DNA of 64,000 nucleotides from positions 109,160,912 through 109,224,911 of the forward strand of contig CM043963.1 in the NCBI GenBank assembly GCA_014529385.2. Direction: 5' to 3'. How positions within the stretch are numbered: the stretch's first letter is position 1; every line of letters begins with the position of its first letter. The position numbers and the translations under genes are program-made. Shown here piece by piece: positions 34,835 through 46,358 of the stretch. The notes below the pieces were generated by a model. It did not search any database, was not told the DNA's origin, and saw nothing but the letters and a program-made list of their open reading frames with translations. This stretch comes from Adiantum capillus-veneris. Its lineage: Eukaryota; Streptophyta; Polypodiopsida; Polypodiales; Pteridaceae.

Positions 34835-35650
34835 ATCACGAGTACAAGGTACAAAATCAACATTGCCCTTATCCTCCTCCTCTCTCCAGAGTTGCATCTT
34901 GATTGGCTTTGATTTGCATATGGGCTTAAGCTTTTTTGCATGATGTCGAAATAATACTTTTTCTTTGTTTCTCAGAGCGGTCGAGGTGATCGAGATATCA
35001 CAAGATGAATCCATGAATCCTTGTAAAGAGCTTGTGATGTGGAGAAGCTCTTTAGGTTGACGCTGAATGGTTTCTAAAAACTCTAGAAGTTTTATATGTT
35101 CTATGTAACAATATTACAGAGTCTCAAAAGACATGCTCATAGAACATGAGAGCATTGAAAAACAAGCCACCTATGATTGTTTGCTCCAAGAGCTATACGT
35201 GATGGTGATTAGGGGCACTGTGAGCACAAATCACGATTGCCCAAAGGTGCATGTGGGGGTTGCCCTATAGGTGCAAGTTGCAATTGCCCAAGGGTGTGAG
35301 TGCCAACCATTAGATGGCATGAACGTGGGTTGATGATGGTAAACCAAGAGTGTGGTGTATGCAAAGACATAGGAGAGGTCTAGCTCATGGAGGCAATAGA
35401 TGAGTTTACTGTAGCTACAAAAAGAAAAAAATGTTGGATGTTTAAGTCTTTGAACTAATTAACTCACACAAGATAGCTGTGATAAAAGAGATAAATTTCA
35501 ACCATTGTCAAAGTGAGCCTGATTATTGTGGCTAGTAGGATCTCTTGTAGATAAATAGATAAAGCTCGTTAGAGTATTTTGGATCAATCTCCAGGACTAA
35601 CGAGACAAGAAAATAAGAAATACTAAAAATAGATGAGAGACACATGTTCT
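34835..35650. other. internal remnant of an older minus-strand LTR element
   Basis: No domain recognised. It lies between the copia target site and a PBS at 35651-35662, so it is probably the leader of the element whose LTR starts at 35663. The minus frame 34808-35014 (KKLKPICKSKPIKMQLWREE) is unidentified. Confidence 0.4.
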
Positions 35651-35807
35651 CCTCTAATACCATGATGGAAATTTAGAAACACGAGGGACATAACTTAGAT
35701 GAAAACCTAAATAACTATAATGATAATGAGTACAATCAATGACGATACTAGCTCTAGGCTAGTTCAAGATGCATAAGATGCTCACCATGTGAGTGGATAT
35801 GAGGCTA
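35651..35807 (-). repeat. LTR family Z (copy 2) with primer-binding site
   Basis: Bases 35651-35662 are the complement of TGGTATTAGAGG, a near match to the initiator-Met PBS. The LTR begins at 35663 with TGATGGAAATTTAG and matches 17048-17187 up to GTGAGTGGATAT. This orients the element on the minus strand. Confidence 0.6.
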
Positions 35808-36370
35808 TTTAATATATGATATGATAGGGTAGATCTAGAGAACCAAGGTGTGACATATTGAAAAACATTACAGTGCTTTATGAATCACTTGCACTAAGAC
35901 AGAAGAAGGTATTTATGCCCATCTGGATGACTGGAGCAGAGAGGTCAAAGAAGATATTCAAAGAATCATGTCAAGGATCCAAGAAGGTCAAGCATTTCTA
36001 GACAATGTGAAAGTCGATATAGACTCCCTCTCCTGTGGATAAGGAAGCCTAACTACTCGGGTATAGCTATTGCCTAGAGGGGTTTTTTGTATAAGCTTGA
36101 AATTTTATGTAACTAAGCTCAATGGCCTCATCTAGAGGGCACCCAATTCCTATATTTCACCTCTCTTATAATATAAACTTTCCTTCCTTTTATGGCAATG
36201 AAAAGAAATGGTCAGAATTTGTTCATGGCTCAATCATGGGTGGGTCGCGAGGGTTGAACCCTTCAAGATTCCGACCTTCAAAAAATCTTTCAGTGGCTTT
36301 CATATGTTCTTTAAACACCTTTGTAAAGCCATTAATTTCACCAAGAGTAGGTTCACTACTTGATACTCTC
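35808..36370. other. no gene recognised
   Basis: A plus frame at about 35890-36036 (DDWSREVKEDIQRIMSRIQE) looks helical but is unidentified. The segment 36180-36262 resembles 45805-45878 (both contain GAGGGTTGAACCCTTCAA or GAGGTTGAACCCTTCAA), upstream of the PUB exon. Confidence 0.4.
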
Positions 36371-36375
36371 CTAGG

Positions 36376-36750
36376 TGTAAGGATCGATGAAGACGGATAA
36401 TGATTAGTCACATTCCTAATTACGACATTAAGTTGACGTGCTAATTGAAAAATTGACATAAGCAATCAAAGTACAAAATAACACAAAAATAGATAGATTA
36501 ATAAGATGCATACATTTGTACAATGAGCTATGTGCTTATATAGCACTTTCAGAGTGTATCCTTAATCCACATCTTGAGCCACATGTCCTAATACATGGCA
36601 CAGGAGGTGGCACTCTTAACTGAGAGGTAGTGGCATGTAGGTGGCATATAGATAGTCATAGGTAGTCATGCAAAGTGTAGGGTTGCTTCCCACTAGAGTG
36701 TGTGAGACATTTCACATAAGCATAGGATGGAAGCGAGTTTAACCCTAAAA
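36376..36750 (-). repeat. 3' LTR of the older element
   Basis: Matches 45276-45633 with several indels. Shared phrases include CAATCAAAGTACAAAATAAC and CATGCAAAGTGTAGGGTTGC. Confidence 0.75.
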
Positions 36751-36769
36751 ATCGCCCCCTTAAACCTGA

Positions 36770-36894
36770 TTTCATTAGGATTGTTTTTCACTTTAAGTGG
36801 CAGTCGCATTTATTTACATTGAGTCATGGGTCGGGCTTGTTGATTCCACATGTTTATTCATGGGTGATCGTCGATGATAGCCACACGCTAGATT

Positions 36895-36985
<91 letters not shown>

Positions 36986-37143
36986 ATGTTGGATTGTTGG
37001 CCAAGTGTGGGCGCCCATATGTTGATGGGACGACTCACATAAGTGGTCTATAACCCTAACTTTTGCTCATTCTCGAACGTATGATTTTGCTCTTGCTCTT
37101 CTCCTCTCATGTGCTATCTCTTGTTGTGTGTGAGCGTGAGCGT

Positions 37144-37186
<43 letters not shown>

Positions 37187-37403
37187 CGAGAGAGTGGGAG
37201 CGAGTGGCGATACTAGAGCTACCAGACGATTGAGCAACGATGTTGAGCTTCCTCTTCACGACAGCCCGAGTTTCCTGCATCGACAGCTACATAGAGGCGA
37301 GTGACACACCCATCTGCGTCTATGAGCTTTCCTACATCTAGGTTCTGTGTTGCAGTCTCAGTGGCTCACACAGGACGCACATCAAGTCCCCCGTGATTAG
37401 ACA
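36770..37403 (+). repeat. 5' LTR of gypsy copy 2, with two AG tracts
   Basis: Ends in ACA five bases before the PBS-like TGGCATTGTTGCCGG, which resembles the TGGCGCCGTTGCCGG site usual in Athila/Tat-type elements. It contains an uninterrupted (AG)n of 86 bp at 36899-36984 and a second of about 37 bp at 37148-37184. The left limit is uncertain. Confidence 0.55.
36899..36984. repeat. (AG)43 microsatellite
   Basis: Uninterrupted dinucleotide run of 86 bp. Confidence 0.98.
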
Positions 37404-37422
37404 TTTTTGGCATTGTTGCCGG

Positions 37423-38400
37423 AAAGGCGATGTGCGTCAAGCTTCAGACGTAGTTGTGCTACTAGTTTTTTACAATTTTTTTGTACAGATCTATGTGCGA
37501 TAGATTAGATCTGTCCATTCGTTCAATTGTTGTTTTGCGTAGATCTGTTGTTGCAGCAGTGTAGATTTGTTGTTTTGGGTGAGAAAAGTTGTTTTGTAAG
37601 TGTAGTTGCTATGTTTTCTGTGTTCTCTGCATATATTTTTTCATTTTCACTCATTTTTGTAATTTTTATATTTTTTGCATCAATTTTTGTAGTTTTTACA
37701 TTTTTTTGTAATTAAAAAAAAATTAAACCTTTGTAATTTTTTTTTTATAATAACAAAAGATTTGAAAGAAAAAAAAGAAAAACAAATAAAAATTTTGAAA
37801 ACAATAAAAAAATAAATTAAAAAACTAAAAAGAAAAAAGAAAAAACATCCCCATATTAGTTTGTGCTATAAAGAATGAGTGTGCAACAAGAAAGGATGAA
37901 AAATTGAGTGTGCAAAAGGGTATGAGCGGGCCTCGGCCTCGGTCTTGTTATATATATAGGAAGTAGGAATCTCCATAGCTTCCTTTCAAGTGAAGGAATA
38001 GTGTGTCCCATCTTATATATATACCCCACTTCTCAAGGGCAAAAGGAAGCTTGTGGGATAAAGGCTCCTTCCTTTTCCCTCCACAAGCCTCCTTTAGACT
38101 TTCCCCTTTTGCTTACATGCCCAAGTTAGAAACGACTATTTTGGGGATTATGAGAGCTTCGAGTAGACGAATTGTGTGTTGTTCCACATTACACATCTCA
38201 AAAAGTTAGGAAAATAAGAAAAAATCAAGCGAAAATGATCAAAATAGCTAGTGGCGATGCCTCTTGGGATAGTTGCCAACGCTTTTAGGGTATGTATGTC
38301 ACATATATCTAGGCTCCGGTCGAGTCTTAGAGTTTGATAAGCTTGAGAGTGATTCAAATTACATGAGTAGTCACTATCCATCTACATTAGGTTCCGGACC
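37423..38400 (+). other. untranslated leader of gypsy copy 2
   Basis: Non-coding, with a strongly A/T-rich core at about 37.62-37.85 kb. No domain seen. Its position between PBS and gag makes it the element leader. Confidence 0.5.
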
Positions 38401-39898
38401 TTCGATCGGACCCAAGGTAGTGCAACCAAGACCCACATATCACGTCTAGTGACTCTTCCTTTGACTACGACATCATGGAGGAATATGCTACACAAAACCC
38501 TGAGAGGTTGAGTCAAGACATGCATGCCTTGGGCCCACGGTCCAGGCCGAGCGTGTTTAACCTCTTAAAAGAGACTTGTAGTAAAGCCCCCCACGCTCCT
38601 TGAGAGTGCCATGTGAATATTCCATCCACTGCATTGTCTGGCCCTTCAGAGCTATTCCCCTCTGAAGTTATATTACTTGATGGTAGGAGTCTTGCCGAAC
38701 TGCAAGAGGTTGAGCGCTATATACTTACAGCTAGGAAAAAGGAAATTGAAAGCTTACACAAGGCAGAGCAATGGAGAGAACTAAAGACAAAGGCCCCTAT
38801 GAGAGCAGTCATGCCAATCGCGCAATCGAGTACTCCCGAATTAGCAGCCACTAAGGGTCAGACCATAGGGAGCCATATTGCATCTACTTTGAAGGACACT
38901 CTAGCACCTCAATCCTAGATGGGGCATTTCTAAATGAAAGTTGGGAGTATGAACTACAAACGGAGACTTGAACCAACCTATACATGGGTCACGCCTACCA
39001 CGTGGGTTGGTTAGATGTCCTACAATCCACATCGGATGCTACTAGCGTAGAGGAGCAACAACAGAGAGTTTGTGATCTCATCCATAGGATTATCGAGTTG
39101 GAGAGGCAAAACAAAGGGATTAACATTCCTTCAATGGGTCTCATGCGATTCTTGGTTACGGGGAAGGCCAAACAACCAACCTTATAACAAATGGAGACTC
39201 GCTCAATGAGTCCAATGGATCATTCATATGTTGTTTCACCGGGAGTCTTAGTACACGTTTGAGCCCATAAGCAATAGTTTTACCTTTCCAAATTTATATC
39301 ATCTTTCTCTCGACGACACTACGGTTACCATGCCTACCCTAGTGATGACCATAGCGGAAAATACACCATGGACCTCATTTGTTAGTAAAGCACCGCTACC
39401 TAGTATCACAATGCCTACAACATTACCCACAATTGTGTATGAATCATGTGTACATATTTCCCCTCGTACTCATGTAGTTACTACACCTCCAATTGTTTCA
39501 ACACCTTATGCTCCACGAGCACCCTATCCAAGCCCTTGTTCTAGTGGATTCGTACCAACTAGCATTAACATATCACATCCTGCGTCTGTTAGGCCTAGGG
39601 CCACACATATGAACCTTGGGCCATCGCATGGTGCAATACCGTACCAAAATTGGGACCCAAGTACATCCCATATGTCAACCCCTATTCCACATGCAGGCCA
39701 AGGAGCGTCTCTACCCACTATACCTGCTCACTTGGGTGACTTGGCAAAATTTTCTCAAGCTATTGATCGATCTATTGCTGAAAATATGTGTAGCACTCCT
39801 GATAGAGAGCCTAGAAGCAAAGGTTTATATAAGCTCACACAAAAATTCAGTGAAAACGGAGATGTTAGAAAGCATATTGAGGTATTTGAACACGTATG
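38400..39898 (+). pseudogene. gypsy gag (copy 2), cut short
   Basis: The frames 38613-38918, 38984-39187 and 39330-39898 match copy 1 gag: ELFPSEVILLDGRSLAEL, HAYHVGWLDVLQST, QQQRVCDLIHRIIELER, AHLGDLAKFSQAIDRSIAEN and NGDVRKHIEVFEH. Frameshifts separate them. The match ends at 39898, where a TGTCATTAAAT repeat begins. Confidence 0.8.
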
Positions 39899-40429
39899 TG
39901 TCATTAAATATATAATATCTAACCAACCCAAATGATTTTCTCATATTAAATTGATCATTTAATATGGGATAATAAACGGGAACAAGGGTTAGAATATAGA
40001 CATGTGCTTACGGATCTATCTCAACACGAGGCCAATGGTAAAGGGACCCAAATGAGAGATGGTCTGTCAAAGAGCAAGGCTAACTAATGAAGCTTAAAAG
40101 ACCTTATGGTTAGCTTCATTAAAGACCTCCAATGGTTAGTGTTAAAAGTCCTTTGACCTTAAGCAAACTAGGGCCGAGCTTGAGGTGGGAACCCGACCTA
40201 AACTTAAGCAAGCTAGGGCTGTGCTTGAGGTAGGAACCTTAAGCAAGCTAGGGTTGTGCTTGAGGTGGGAACCCGACCTAAACTTAAGCAAGCTAGGGTT
40301 GTGCTTGAGGTGGGAACTCCACCTAAGGTGCTTGTCATGCTTGATGACTAAGGTACTTGAGGTCCTTGTCACATTTAATGAGAAAGTTTCTTGAGAAGTT
40401 TTCTATGCATGGGGGGTAAGATGCTTGAG
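39899..40429 (+). repeat. TGTCAT repeat, copy A
   Basis: 531 bp starting TGTCATTAAAT, homologous to 42233-42691. It contains about four tandem units around CTTAAGCAAGCTAGGG-TGTGCTTGAGGTGGGAAC at 40158-40318. It replaces gypsy copy 2 sequence between gag and the end of protease. The TG start suggests an LTR or LTR fragment of an unidentified element. Confidence 0.8.
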
Positions 40430-42232
40430 TCGTCCTTTCATGAGAGAAGCAAAAATGGTGCATGACTGGTCTAAAAACCATGTCTACTTACAGCTCCAAG
40501 AGTCTATCATTCGAGTTGATCTTGTAATTGGTCAAGTACATTCTCTAGGAAACAGATTTATAATTGACCACTAATTTGACACCACAATTCACTCAGCCCC
40601 ATTGCAGTATTGTTACACATGTAAAAAGGACACTGATGTTGGGAAAGATTCCCCTTATATGGATGTTTTACATGGAATGGTTGAATCCGACAACGTGGAC
40701 TGCGTCCACCTAGCGACAACCATAGACACTTGGAAAAATAGAGGGATGACCTGGGTAACACCTGAGGGGAATGAAGTGCCACAACTTGTACCTTTAAATA
40801 TGATAGGAGAAAGCATGTAGCTCCCAATGATATACAAATTGAAGGCTTGACTGACATTGAAACCAGTAACGTCTCAGAAGACTGTAGCCCACACAATTCA
40901 TCATCAATTGAAATTGACTCTGAGGATGAAGAATTTGAATTGAATATTGGTGAAAATATGGAAATGAACCATTTAAAGCCCAGTAGTACCTAATTGACAA
41001 TCTATCCTAGAGAGGAGAAGACACGAGTAGCGACTCTAAAGTGACTCTGCATTAGAGACAACTCATAATCAAAAATTAGACAAGAGGAGTAAAATATTTA
41101 AGAGGCAATGATATAGAGCAAATGTGCGTGCTTGGATCAATAAAAAGAAGTCCATTGCGGATTGGCATAGTTATGTGGGGGCATGTGATGCTCATCAAAA
41201 GTTGGTAGATAATTGGGACGAATACCTTCAGAGTATCATGTGGTATAGTCCACAACCCTTTCACATTGCACAATTAAAGATTTCAGAGAAGCCAAAGTTA
41301 AGTCGTGCTATAAGGAGACGCCAAAACCAAGAGTTATCTCAACGACAAAGAGAAGCAAAAGTGAAATCACAATCCATGGCATAACAAGATCCCACAGACT
41401 TACATCCTGCACCTAAAGCATTTCAAATCCTACATCATGGAGGAGCGTAAGGTTGTGTACATGAAGGCACAAAGAACACCTACTGACAAAAGTAATGGAG
41501 TCTATGATGGTCTGATGATAGTTAAGGAAATAGAGTTAACAGACCCAGGTGAGGAGTCCAAACCTGTTTTCATTGCCCAAGACCTAACGGAAACCGAGGG
41601 ATATGTACTCAAAGAGCTCCTCAAGGAATTTAAGGACATATTTTCTTGGACATATCATGACATGAAGGACGTTCCACCTTCCGTAGTGCAACATACAATT
41701 GCAATGATTAGCACTGCTAAACCAGTCCAAAAAAGACTCTACCCAGTGAATCCTAAGCATGTGAAGATTGTTCAGGAAGACCTAAAAAATAGTATCAAAT
41801 GTGGATTCATATACCCTATTGAGCACTTGAAACGGGTGTCTGCAATAGTTATTGTGCCAAAACGAACGGGGAACTTAGAGTGTGTGTGGATCTCAAGAAG
41901 GTTAATGCAGCCACTAGGAGAGACCATTATCCCTTGCCATATTTGGAACATGTGCTTCAAAGAGTTGCATGCAAGGAAGCTTATAGCTTTTCAAATGGGT
42001 ACTCCTGTTACAATCAAATCACGATTGCACTAGAGGACCAAGCTAAAACTACTTCCATAATAGAATTTGGAGTGTTTAGATTTCATGGTATGGGTTTTGG
42101 CTTAATCAATTTCCCTGCTACATTCCAAAGATTAATAAAAAACACTGCTTTTAGAGAATATTTAAGAGAGTTTAGTGAAGCTTTTTTAGATGACCTTTGT
42201 GTTAACTCTTCTTGGAAATAACATCTATCATG
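40430..42232 (+). pseudogene. gypsy protease end, spacer and RT (copy 2)
   Basis: 40430-40560 resumes gypsy sequence exactly as at the protease C-terminus of copy 1 (TCGTCCTTTCATGAG phrase). 40602-41384 is the spacer (DAHQKLVDNWDEYLQSI). 41437-42232 is RT (ELLKEFKDIFSWTYHDM, CGFIYPIEH, EAFLDDLCVNSS, a variant YxDD box). Frameshifts lie near 41870 and 42030. Confidence 0.8.
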
Positions 42233-42691
42233 TGTCATAAAATCTAATATCTAACCAACTCAAGTGATTTTCTCATATTAAACTGATCAATTAATGTGGG
42301 ACAATAAATGGGAACAAGGGTTAGAATATAGACATGTGCTTATGGATCTATCTCAACACGGGGCCAAGGTTAAAAAGGATCCAAATGAGAGATGGTATGT
42401 CAAAGAGCAAGGCTAACTAATGGAGCTTAAATACCTTAGGGTTATCTTCATTAAAGACTTCCAAAGATTAGTGTTAAAAGTCCTTAGGCCTTAGGCATAG
42501 GCCTTAGGCAAGCTAGGGCTATGCTTGAGGTGGGAACACGGTCCAAGCTTGAGGTGCTTGTCGTGCTTGCTGACTAAGGTGCTTGTCGTGCTTGGTGATT
42601 AAGGTGCTTAAGGTGCTCCATGACTAAGGTGCTTGAGGGGCTTAAGATGTTCCCAAAGTCAACCACAATTCCTACTCATGGGGGGGTGAGC
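42233..42691 (+). repeat. TGTCAT repeat, copy B
   Basis: Starts TGTCATAAAATC and follows copy A through AACAAGGGTTAGAATATAGA and CATGGGGGG. It truncates the gypsy RT right after CTATCATG. It may continue into the inverted-repeat arm that follows, making one long LTR. Confidence 0.78.
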
Positions 42692-42794
42692 CCTAATTGT
42701 AGGGGCAAGAGAGAGAATACACACACCCTCACACAAGGCGCAAGCCTAGTCTAAAGAAGCAACAATGACACAGGTCAAGTTCCTCTCCATGTTG

Positions 42795-43064
42795 CCCTCA
42801 TAAGGTGCCTAAAGCCTATTGGTTGGCCTCTAAAGGGGTCCAATAATCTTTTAGCTAATTAAATTAATTGTGTATGCATTTATCAAGTCCTCTCTCTCAA
42901 AGGGGAAAGGGGGACACTTGTCCCAAGGCTAGCATGGTTGCTTGATATGCACTATGCATGTGAGTGGCTAAGCTTGTAGGGGTCCAATCAGCTTGAAGCT
43001 TGAGCTACAATGAGGGGTCGACCAAGGAATCTAGGGGCTTGCTTGCAGAGTATACTCTCCCGCG

Positions 43065-43114
<50 letters not shown>

Positions 43115-43619
43115 TAGTGTGAAGTGCAAAGTGCAAGAGCTCCATCTCCTTCTCCAAGCTTGTTGAGAAGTTGAGAGCCTACACCAACACTCTTGGCTAT
43201 GGAATGCAAATCCAACCAAGAGCCATGCTTCAATGCTTAAGCTTGACATCTTCTCCATCTTCATTATTATTATGCTATGCTAAGCAAGAAGAGTGATGAT
43301 AAGTGAGGAACCATTTCTTTCTCCTATGAATGTTTATTGTTCCTCTTCCCTACCCTCATTCCCTACTAGCTCTCTCCACCTTTAAAGGTGTTTGAGGCCT
43401 TGGGACTAAGGCTGGGGATGGTTAATGCTTTTACAAATTTTTATGTTATGCTCGTGATGCATGAAGCTTTCCATCTTCACTGCATCCCCTAGGTCACAAG
43501 GAGCACAAATCTTGTATTGTACCAAGTCTCTCATCATGGGAGAGTCTATAATACAAAAGCCTATTAGAGGGGGGACCAGCTCCACATAAATCCTGTCCTC
43601 AACTGTTGTCATGTCAACC
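42795..43619 (+). repeat. inverted repeat, arm 1
   Basis: About 0.8 kb complementary to 43857-44630. Shared phrases include CAAGTCCTCTCTCTCAAAGG, GAGGGGTCGACC and GAAGCTTTCCATCTTCA. It contains a (CA)n microsatellite at about 43069-43112 that arm 2 lacks. Confidence 0.85.
43069..43112. repeat. (CA)n microsatellite
   Basis: Run of about 20 CA units preceded by CGTGCGCG. Confidence 0.97.
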
Positions 43620-43667
43620 ATTTATAGGCTACTTAAGGACCTCTCTTCTTAAGCAAGAAAAGAGAAA

Positions 43668-44630
43668 CCAAATGCTCTGATACCAATCTAATGTAATTAG
43701 CCTATTCAACTTGAGAGTAGCGGAAATTAATGAGAATACTTTCGAGAAATAACTTTGTGAGCATAGCGGGTAGACATAATTGAAGATAGCAACATAATCA
43801 TAGCAATTAGTTAACTTGGCATGAACAATACTTTTGCAAGAGAGAGAATTTAGAGAACATGACAACAGTTGAGGACCGGATTTATGTGGAGCTGGTCCCC
43901 CCTCCAATAGGCATTTGTATTATGATTTCTCCCATTAAGAGAGACTTGTTACAATACATTCCTTGTGTTCCTTGTGACCTAGGTGATGCAATGAAGATGG
44001 AAAGCTTCATGCATCACAATCATAGCATAACATGAACTTGAAGAAAGCTTTAACTATCCCAAGCCTCAGTCCCAAGACCTCAAACACCTTCGAAGGTGGA
44101 GAGAGCTAGCAGGGAATGAGGGTAGGGAAGAGGAAAAAGAAACATTTCATAGGAGAAAGAACTAGTTCCTCACTTATCATAACTCTTGTGCTAGCATACA
44201 TAATAGCATAGTAATGAAGAAGAAGGAGATGGCAAGCTTAAGCATTGAAGCATGGCTCTTGGTTGGATTTGCACTCCATAGCCAAGAGTGTTGGTGTAGG
44301 CTCTCAACCTCTACTTGCTTGGAGAAGGAGAGGGAGCTCTTGCACTTTGCATACCACACAATGAGAGTGTTTTTGAGTGTGTGTGGATGAGTATACCCCT
44401 CAAGCAAGCCCCCTCCTTGCTAGGTCGACCCCTCCTTCTAGCTCATAATTGAAGCTCATTGGCTCTTGCCAAGCCTAGCCAATCACAAGCTTGGGCCATT
44501 TCTAGCATTAGGTGTAGGCTTGGGAAAAGTGTCCCCCTTTCCCCTTTGAGAGAGAGGACTTGATAAATGCAAAAACAATTAGGTAATTCAAGTAATTTAT
44601 CATTGGACTCCACTTTATGGAGGGATCTTG
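43668..44630 (-). repeat. inverted repeat, arm 2, with LTR end and primer-binding site
   Basis: Arm 2 spans 43857-44630. Toward the loop, 43668-43685 is the complement of TGGTATCAGAGCATTTGG, a perfect initiator-Met PBS core. The LTR-like sequence begins six bases away at 43692 (TGTAATTAGCC) and runs on into arm 2. The arm is therefore a minus-strand LTR. Arm 1 is the same LTR in plus orientation, missing its last 170 bp or so. Confidence 0.7.
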
Positions 44631-45261
44631 GGGTTTGAAGAAAAAACAAAGTTACACATGAAAGCGTGTGTGAATAAGGCTCGTATGGTAGGCCAGGTGA
44701 TGACGAGTGCCTGTAGTAAATGGGTGGATGCGGCTCTGATGGCGGGCTCGTTGATGTAGGCCTGGAATGGAAAGGGCATGTGGACAGCTTGTACAACAGC
44801 CTTTGGTGAGGCGACACGTTGAGACAGGTGCAAGTCGTGAGCTATTGATTCAGTTAAAAAATGCCAAATTGCAAGTCTCACGTTGTCAGTTGATAGCCAC
44901 TTAAATAGTTTGTGAGTAGTGAGGAATTATGATGCTTTTAAACTATGATATTACTTGAGAGCCTACACATGCATGCAGAGCCACGAGTTACTCAAAAAAA
45001 TCCTTCCACTTGACACTAGTTAAGAAGTAAACTTGCCAGTACCTCAACCAAGTGTAACGAGCTGCCTTAAAATCTTTTTCCACTTGGCGATTTGGGATTG
45101 TTAATGAGATGAAGCAAATAATTATGGTTGGTGGCCTAATTAATTATAAAAGAAGAAAATAAAAGAAAACTAAAATAAAACACGAGAGAAAAATTATAAA
45201 AAAATCTCATGCAAGAGAGATATTTATAATTACTAATGATAACTATTAGCCTTACAAAAAC
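44631..45261 (-). other. no gene recognised; probable leader of the older LTR element
   Basis: Becomes strongly A/T-rich near 45.12-45.23 kb and ends at the PBS-like site at 45262. No coding signal. Confidence 0.4.
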
Positions 45262-45275
45262 GCTCTGATGTCACT

Positions 45276-45633
45276 TGTAAGGCTCGATTAAGAAGGATAC
45301 TGATTAATCGCATTCATTTACGACATTAAGTTGATGTGCTAATTTAAAAATTGACGTAAACAATCAAAGTACAAAATAACACAAAATAAATAGATTGATA
45401 AGATGCATATATTTGTACAATGAGCTGAGTGCTTATATAGCACTATCATAGTGTAGCCTTAAGCCACATGTTGAGCATAGGAGGTGGCACTCTTAGATGA
45501 GAGGTAGAGGTATGTAGGTGGCACATAAGTAGTCATGCAAAGTGTAGGGTTGCTTCCCACTAGAGTGAGTGAGAGTAGCACCATTACAGACAATTCACAT
45601 AAGCATAGGATGGAAGAGGGTTTAACCCTAACA
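45276..45633 (-). repeat. 5' LTR of the older element
   Basis: 358 bp, TGTAAGG to CCTAACA, followed by the CTAGG target copy. The PBS-like site is on its left. Confidence 0.78.
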
Positions 45634-45639
45634 CTAGGA

Positions 45640-46358
45640 GCCAGTTCTGCCCTCTGCCCTCTGACTTGCTACTCTCCTAGGAGCCAGTTTCGTCCTCTGT
45701 CCATTTCTCATAAGTGCTATATGAAAGTCATCAAAGAAGGATAGACGGTGGAGGGACAACAGGGCGCTTGTATGGATATACGTGAGCTATGCGCACGCCG
45801 CACACATATGGAATGAAATGTAATGGTACACAAATCGTTAATGGCTCGATTATGGGCTGGCCGTGGAGGTTGAACCCTTCAACCTTGAAACGAGCAGTTT
45901 CCGTTGACCGGATGGTTTCGGGGTAAGCAGGGAAAAGCACGTTCGAAGTAGCGGGCGGGTCAGGCTGGCAGGCCGCCTTCCTTTTGACTTCCTCGTTCGC
46001 ATAGCTTGCAGGCTCACCTTCTCCTCTTTGTCTCCTCCATCGGCCCCTCAGGCCTTCTTTTAGGGTTTGCCTCTGTCAGACGCCCACTATTGTCCGATCG
46101 CTTGACTAGTGTGTCTGTCTGTCTATAGGCGCGCGCCGCACTCCCATTTGTGCTTGGATTTTTCTCGATTTTAGTTAGGTTGCCCTTCCGCCTTAGCATT
46201 TCCGGCCATTACAGTCTCGCCTCAACTCCTTATCCCCAGTCGTAAGGATTCCGACTTCGTCTGTTTTTGGGCTTGCAAATCTCTGATTGTGGGTATCTAC
46301 TATCGAATTGAAACCTTGATTTAGCCATACTCATCGGCGCTTACAAATTTAATGCAGA
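45640..46358 (+). promoter_or_regulatory. upstream and 5' UTR region of the U-box gene
   Basis: About 0.7 kb between the transposon target site and the start codon. It is pyrimidine-rich near 46.0-46.2 kb (CTTCTCCTCTTTGTCTCCTC), as often seen in plant 5' UTRs. No TATA box could be chosen with confidence. Confidence 0.4.

Larger units (their letters stand above)
36760..42232 (+). mobile_element. Ty3/gypsy retrotransposon, copy 2 (deleted and truncated)
   Basis: Same family as copy 1, opposite strand. The LTR region (about 36.77-37.40 kb) is followed by a PBS-like TGGCATTGTTGCCGG at 37409, an AT-rich leader, and gag. About 2.3 kb (gag end to protease end) is missing and replaced by a 531-bp repeat at 39899. 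The spacer and RT follow until a second copy of the same repeat cuts the element at 42233. RNase H and integrase are absent. Confidence 0.8.
36376..45633 (-). mobile_element. older LTR retrotransposon enclosing other insertions
   Basis: Matching terminal repeats lie at 36376-36750 and 45276-45633. Both start TGTAAGG-TCGAT; the right copy ends CCCTAACA, and the left end has decayed to CCCTAAAA. The 5-bp duplication CTAGG sits at 36371-36375 and 45634-45638. Next to the right LTR, 45262-45273 is the complement of TGACATCAGAGC (PBS-like). Next to the left LTR is a purine tract, the complement of ATCGCCCCCTT. Orientation is therefore minus. The LTRs differ far more than those of the copia elements (roughly 87% identity by eye). 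No coding domain can be assigned to this element. Most of its interior is later insertions. Confidence 0.75.

Noticed and set aside
46014-46199. Minus-strand basic peptide near the U-box exon
   Set aside because: Antisense of a pyrimidine-rich UTR-like region, with no domain.
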